Below, in pieces: positions 61,061 to 64,000 of a stretch of 64,000 nt of DNA (positions are counted from its first letter, which is position 1; each line of letters opens with the position of its first letter). Under the pieces are notes generated by a model. It saw nothing but the letters and a program-made list of their open reading frames with translations. It had not been told where the DNA came from and made no database searches. The DNA comes from Episyrphus balteatus (taxonomy: Eukaryota; Arthropoda; Insecta; Diptera; Syrphidae), in the NCBI RefSeq assembly GCF_945859705.1, contig NC_079137.1, positions 53,600,552-53,664,551 on the forward strand, given 5' to 3'. The position numbers were made by a program, and so were the translations under genes.

Positions 61061-61484
61061 TTTCTTCTAATGCTTTTTCTATTACATCCGTTATTCTATG
61101 AACTTGGTCTATAGTGGAATGTTTATTTCTAAAGCCAAACTGATGATTTGGGATTAACCTTCTTTCTTCTATAATTTTGCTAAGTCTCTTCAGAAGCAGT
61201 TTTTCAAAAACTTTTGCCATAATTGGTATAAGCGATATTGGTCTGTAAGACGTCACTTCTGTAGGTTGCTTACCTTGCTTGGGTATGACAATAATTTCAG
61301 CAATTTTCCAATGGTGTGGGACATACCGTTGCTTAAGGCATGCATTTATTATATATTGGAGTTTTATGAAAGCTTTCAAAGGCATTTCTTTCATAACCTG
61401 GGCAGTAATTAGATCGTAACCTGATGATTTTTTATTTGATAGTTGATGTAAACACATACTTTTTATTTCTTTTAATCTTACAAT
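61014..61484 (-). pseudogene. LINE ORF2 fragment: N-terminal part of reverse transcriptase
   Basis: Begins in a new frame near 61484 with a short acidic stretch, then SSGYDLITAQVMKEMP, HHWKIAEIIVIPKQGKQP, TSYRPISLIPIMAKVFEKLL and PNHQFGFRNKHST. These are the finger and early palm blocks of LINE reverse transcriptases. The frame breaks at a run of seven T in the coding sense at about 61040: in-frame reading gives an abrupt stop, while the neighbouring frame reads LDVAQAFDKVWHEGL, the block with the first catalytic aspartate (LD..QAFD). The lesion is a one-base indel in the homopolymer. Confidence 0.92.
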
Positions 61485-62130
61485 TGGTATTTCACTTTCA
61501 TCTATCTTATCAACTAACTGTAAGCTATTTCCATTTTCTTCGAGCTGTTCTTTTCTCTATTATCAGCTCTCTTATATCTAAAGGATATTTAATTTCATTT
61601 TGTCTTCTATTAGAAAATGTTGGAGTACTTTCTTCAGCGGCCTGTTGCACATCAGCAATAAATTGTTCCACTTCATGGTCAATTTGCTCGATTGTATCCA
61701 TGGGAGATCTTAAATTTATAAAACTTAAAAGCCTTTCTCTAAAATCACTCCAGTTTGTTTTCTTATTTACAAGCTTTGGATTACTTTTTTCTATTACTTC
61801 CGATTCACTTAGTGTTAAAATCACTGGAGTATGATCTGATGACAAGTCATAATTACCTTCGACACTAATGTGATTTCGTTTGATTCCTTTAGCTACGAAA
61901 AAGTCAATAAGGTCTGGTATTTTGTTAGTATCTGAAGGCCAGTAAGTAGGCGACCTGGAGGAATAGAATTCGCAATTGTATTTACGGCCTGCTTGGAAAA
62001 GTCTTTTGCCTTTTGTTGATATAAGTCTTGAACCCCAATGGGTGTGTTTCGCGTTGAAGTCTCCACCAACAAGAAAGTTATGCCCAAGAAGATTTGGTTG
62101 GATAATGAACTTGTACTTTTTAACTCTAAT
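61485..62130 (-). pseudogene. LINE ORF2 fragment: C-terminal endonuclease domain and linker
   Basis: One open frame runs from about 62126 to a stop at 61525. It lacks a start because the element is truncated. Motifs in order are GGDFNAKHTHWGSR (about 62065-62024), SPTYWPSDTNKIPDLIDFF (about 61955-61900) and the catalytic SDH triplet in SSDHTPVILTL (about 61845-61812), all typical of LINE endonucleases that nick target DNA. A Glu/Arg/Lys-rich linker follows (ELIIEKRTARRKWK) and the frame stops. Compared with relatives, the ~100 residues between this linker and the reverse transcriptase appear deleted, with the frame changing at the junction. Confidence 0.9.
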
Positions 62131-62635
62131 CTGCGACTCAAGTTAACTTGAGTCACCGACTTGAGTCGCCGACTTTTCTCGTAGACTTTTCTCACCCACT
62201 TTTGTCGCAAACTTTAGTCGCCGACTTTAATCGCCGACTTGTGTCGCCGACTTTTGTCGCAGATTTTTTTCGCAGACTTTTGTCACCGACTTGAGTCACA
62301 GACTTGAGTCGCAGATTTTATTTGGAGGTTTTTGTACATTTTGAGTAGCAGATTTGAATTGGTTTTTTTGTGAATATTCCAGAAACTAAAATTTTGAATT
62401 GAAAATTGAGTCACAGACTTGAGTCGCCGACTTTTGTAGCAGACTTTTGTAGCAGACTTTTGTCGCCGACATGTGTAGCCGACTTTTGTCGCAGACTTTT
62501 GTCGCAGACTTTTTTCGCAGACTTTTGTCACCGACTTGAGTCACAGACTTGAGTCGCAGATTTGTGTCGCAGATTTTATTTGCAGGTTTTTGTATATTTT
62601 AAGTAGCAGATTTGAATTGATTTTTTTGAGATCAA
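62120..62635. repeat. 13-bp tandem array in two ~260-bp blocks
   Basis: Units such as ACTTTTGTCGCAG, ACTTGAGTCGCCG and ACTTGAGTCACAG repeat every 13 bp at about 62130-62320 and again at about 62405-62580. Each block is followed by the same tail (ATTTTATTTG(G/C)AGGTTTTTGTA...GTAGCAGATTTGAATTG), so a ~260-bp segment was duplicated. Minus-strand frames across it are Lys/Ser/Thr repeats, not genes. Confidence 0.93.
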
Positions 62636-64000
62636 AATTCCTACTTAGGAAGATGTAGGTAGTTTCATAAACGAATTAAGTTTTTTGACAGTTCATTATT
62701 CGAAAGCACTAAACCAATTTACTTGACTAAATTCATAATTTCACAGTCAAACGACTGCAAACTAATAGTGAAAAACTGAATATATCCAATTACTTTTTGT
62801 TAAAAAAAAAACAAATGACCATGAGTGTCACTTAGGGAAACTCACTTCATTGTTACCTTAAAAAAAAAAAAAAAAAAATCTATTTGCTCCTAACTAGTGC
62901 AATTTATTTCACCTCGTTGAGATAGGAGAAAACATTTAAGCATAACAACCGTTTACCAAGATTACAACAAAAATGAGTTGAAAAAATGTGTGTTTTTTTT
63001 TTTGCCTCAAATGAGTTTTTATCCTACTTTGTTCTAATCATTCTCTATTTCTAACCTCCTCCAAATAATATTAACTTACTACAAAAAAACATTCTCCATC
63101 CAACTAAAATCCACATTCAATTACATAAAGTAAGGATTTATTTTTATGAAAAATTAAGGTTAAATCCTTACTAAGACCCCACAATAAAAATTATAAATAG
63201 GAGTTTAATAGAGGCGACTATGTAGAAAGTAGGTACCCACATTATTGCAAATAAGAACATACCTACACAAAAAAAAAAAATAAAAAAAAAGAAAACCATG
63301 TCTGGATCAATAATTTTTCGATTTATTCTCCCAAAACAATTCACAGCTGAGATCTAATATTAAAAACCCTTTCTAACAATAACAAAAACAAGACTAAGAA
63401 GGACGAGAACAAAAAAAAAATAAATATAAAGTAACGACAAAAAACCGTATTATCCCTTCCTATGATCTTTTAGATAGGATTATATCCTGAGAATATAATA
63501 TGTGTCAATGTAGGTATGTGTGTTTGTGTGTGTGTGTGTATATAGCTCCCTAAAGTGATAAATTGGAATAAATGTGAAAGCTTATCCTTTAGTTCTTTTC
63601 TTATTTTTATTTTTTTTTTTTTTTGATAGTTTACAAGACAACAGGTCCCAACAAATGTCCTTAATTTATTATACCTCTCTTATATGAGCACATATTCACA
63701 TGTGTTCCTGGCATTATCCATTTGATTAATAAGTCAATGTAAGAATGCTTCAAATTTGTGAAGAAAATGTTTAATCAACTATGAAATATCATTAGGCTCC
63801 TACCTCCTTTGTGTCCCTTGTGAAATTCCAAAGTGTTTAATATGATAAAAGCCCTGAGATGTATGTTCTACAAGGATGTTTGTGGTAAATGCGGTTGTGT
63901 GTGTGTGTTTGGTCAATTTTAAAATAACTCAATCAATAAATTAAATGAGATCTTTAATCAATTTATTATTCTCTCTCTAAAGTTTTCAAAACTAACTGCC
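62636..64000. other. Anonymous AT-rich DNA with GT microsatellites
   Basis: No gene recognised. (GT)n at 63516-63541 and about 63896-63910; poly-A or poly-T runs at 62860-62878, 63271-63290 and 63610-63624. Confidence 0.5.

Larger units (their letters stand above)
60087..62130 (-). mobile_element. 5'-truncated, dead Jockey-clade non-LTR retrotransposon (LINE)
   Basis: Reading right to left on the minus strand, the remnant holds the C-terminal part of the apurinic-type endonuclease, most of the reverse transcriptase and the C-terminal domain, then a stop at about 60087 followed by A8. The order and motifs (GGDFNAKHTHWGSR, SYRPISL, AGVPQGSVLGP, FADDTA, and a C-terminal NAPWY...RNSDLHRDL) are those of Jockey-clade elements of insects. 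The element is broken by at least four frame disruptions and one internal deletion. The 5' side, including ORF1 and the start of the endonuclease, is gone and abuts a 13-bp tandem array, as expected of incomplete target-primed reverse transcription followed by array growth. Individual pieces are listed separately. Confidence 0.95.

Noticed and set aside
1..64000. tRNA, rRNA or other structured RNA genes
   Set aside because: I looked for B-box-like and conserved rRNA sequences by eye and saw none; a covariance-model search would be needed to exclude small ones.

Overview
The window looks like a gene-poor piece of a large, AT-rich, repeat-laden insect genome. A fly (Diptera) is my best guess. 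This rests on a decayed Jockey-type LINE near the right end, a core promoter with fly/arthropod elements (TATA, TCAGTC initiator, CGACC bridge motif), many short non-autonomous DNA transposons, TATCGATA-rich elements and poly-A/T-rich spacers. No complete protein-coding gene could be supported. The very long open frames in the first 6 kb are artefacts of tandem repeats whose unit contains no stop codon.

Layout. 1-5390: 539 copies of a 10-bp unit (CGCKYTGTGT type) in unbroken register, running off the left edge, with visible higher-order repeats. 5391-6060: a 7-bp satellite (AACATGC/AACATGT). 6083-6171: a minus-strand core promoter, a 54-nt candidate first exon and a GTAAGT splice donor that point straight into both satellites. 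6262-6347: decayed 10-bp units upstream of that promoter. 6459-18181: nested transposons. These are a 3.2-kb element with ~170-bp inverted ends, a 1.2-kb palindromic element full of TATCGATA, a 5.3-kb TIR element holding a 14-bp array, a 2.4-kb hAT-like element with four ~475-bp internal repeats, and a 1.34-kb foldback hAT-like MITE with a perfect 8-bp target duplication. 18182-23994: mostly anonymous DNA with a MITE, a diffuse repeat (family D) and an 89-bp hairpin element. 23995-26340: a 72-bp satellite, partly organised as 144-bp dimers. 26341-46904: anonymous DNA interrupted by foldback elements and MITEs. 46905-59300: more copies of families A and D, several TIR elements and a compound palindrome. 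60087-62130: 5'-truncated, frameshifted Jockey-clade retrotransposon on the minus strand. 62120-62635: a 13-bp array in two blocks. 62636-64000: anonymous DNA.

How the parts relate. At least four elements show 8-bp direct flanking duplications, two of them imperfect, which fits hAT-superfamily transposition. One hAT-like family (TAGGGTGGGTC ends) occurs as a foldback copy, a one-arm derivative that also carries a perfect duplication, and two truncated copies. The 7-bp satellite and the 14-bp array appear to be relatives: the 14-mer is two 7-mers, each one base away from the 7-bp unit. The most interesting locus is the promoter/exon/splice-donor module wedged between the satellites and decayed 10-bp units. 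If active, the arrays lie in the first intron of a minus-strand gene that continues beyond the window, or are themselves transcribed.
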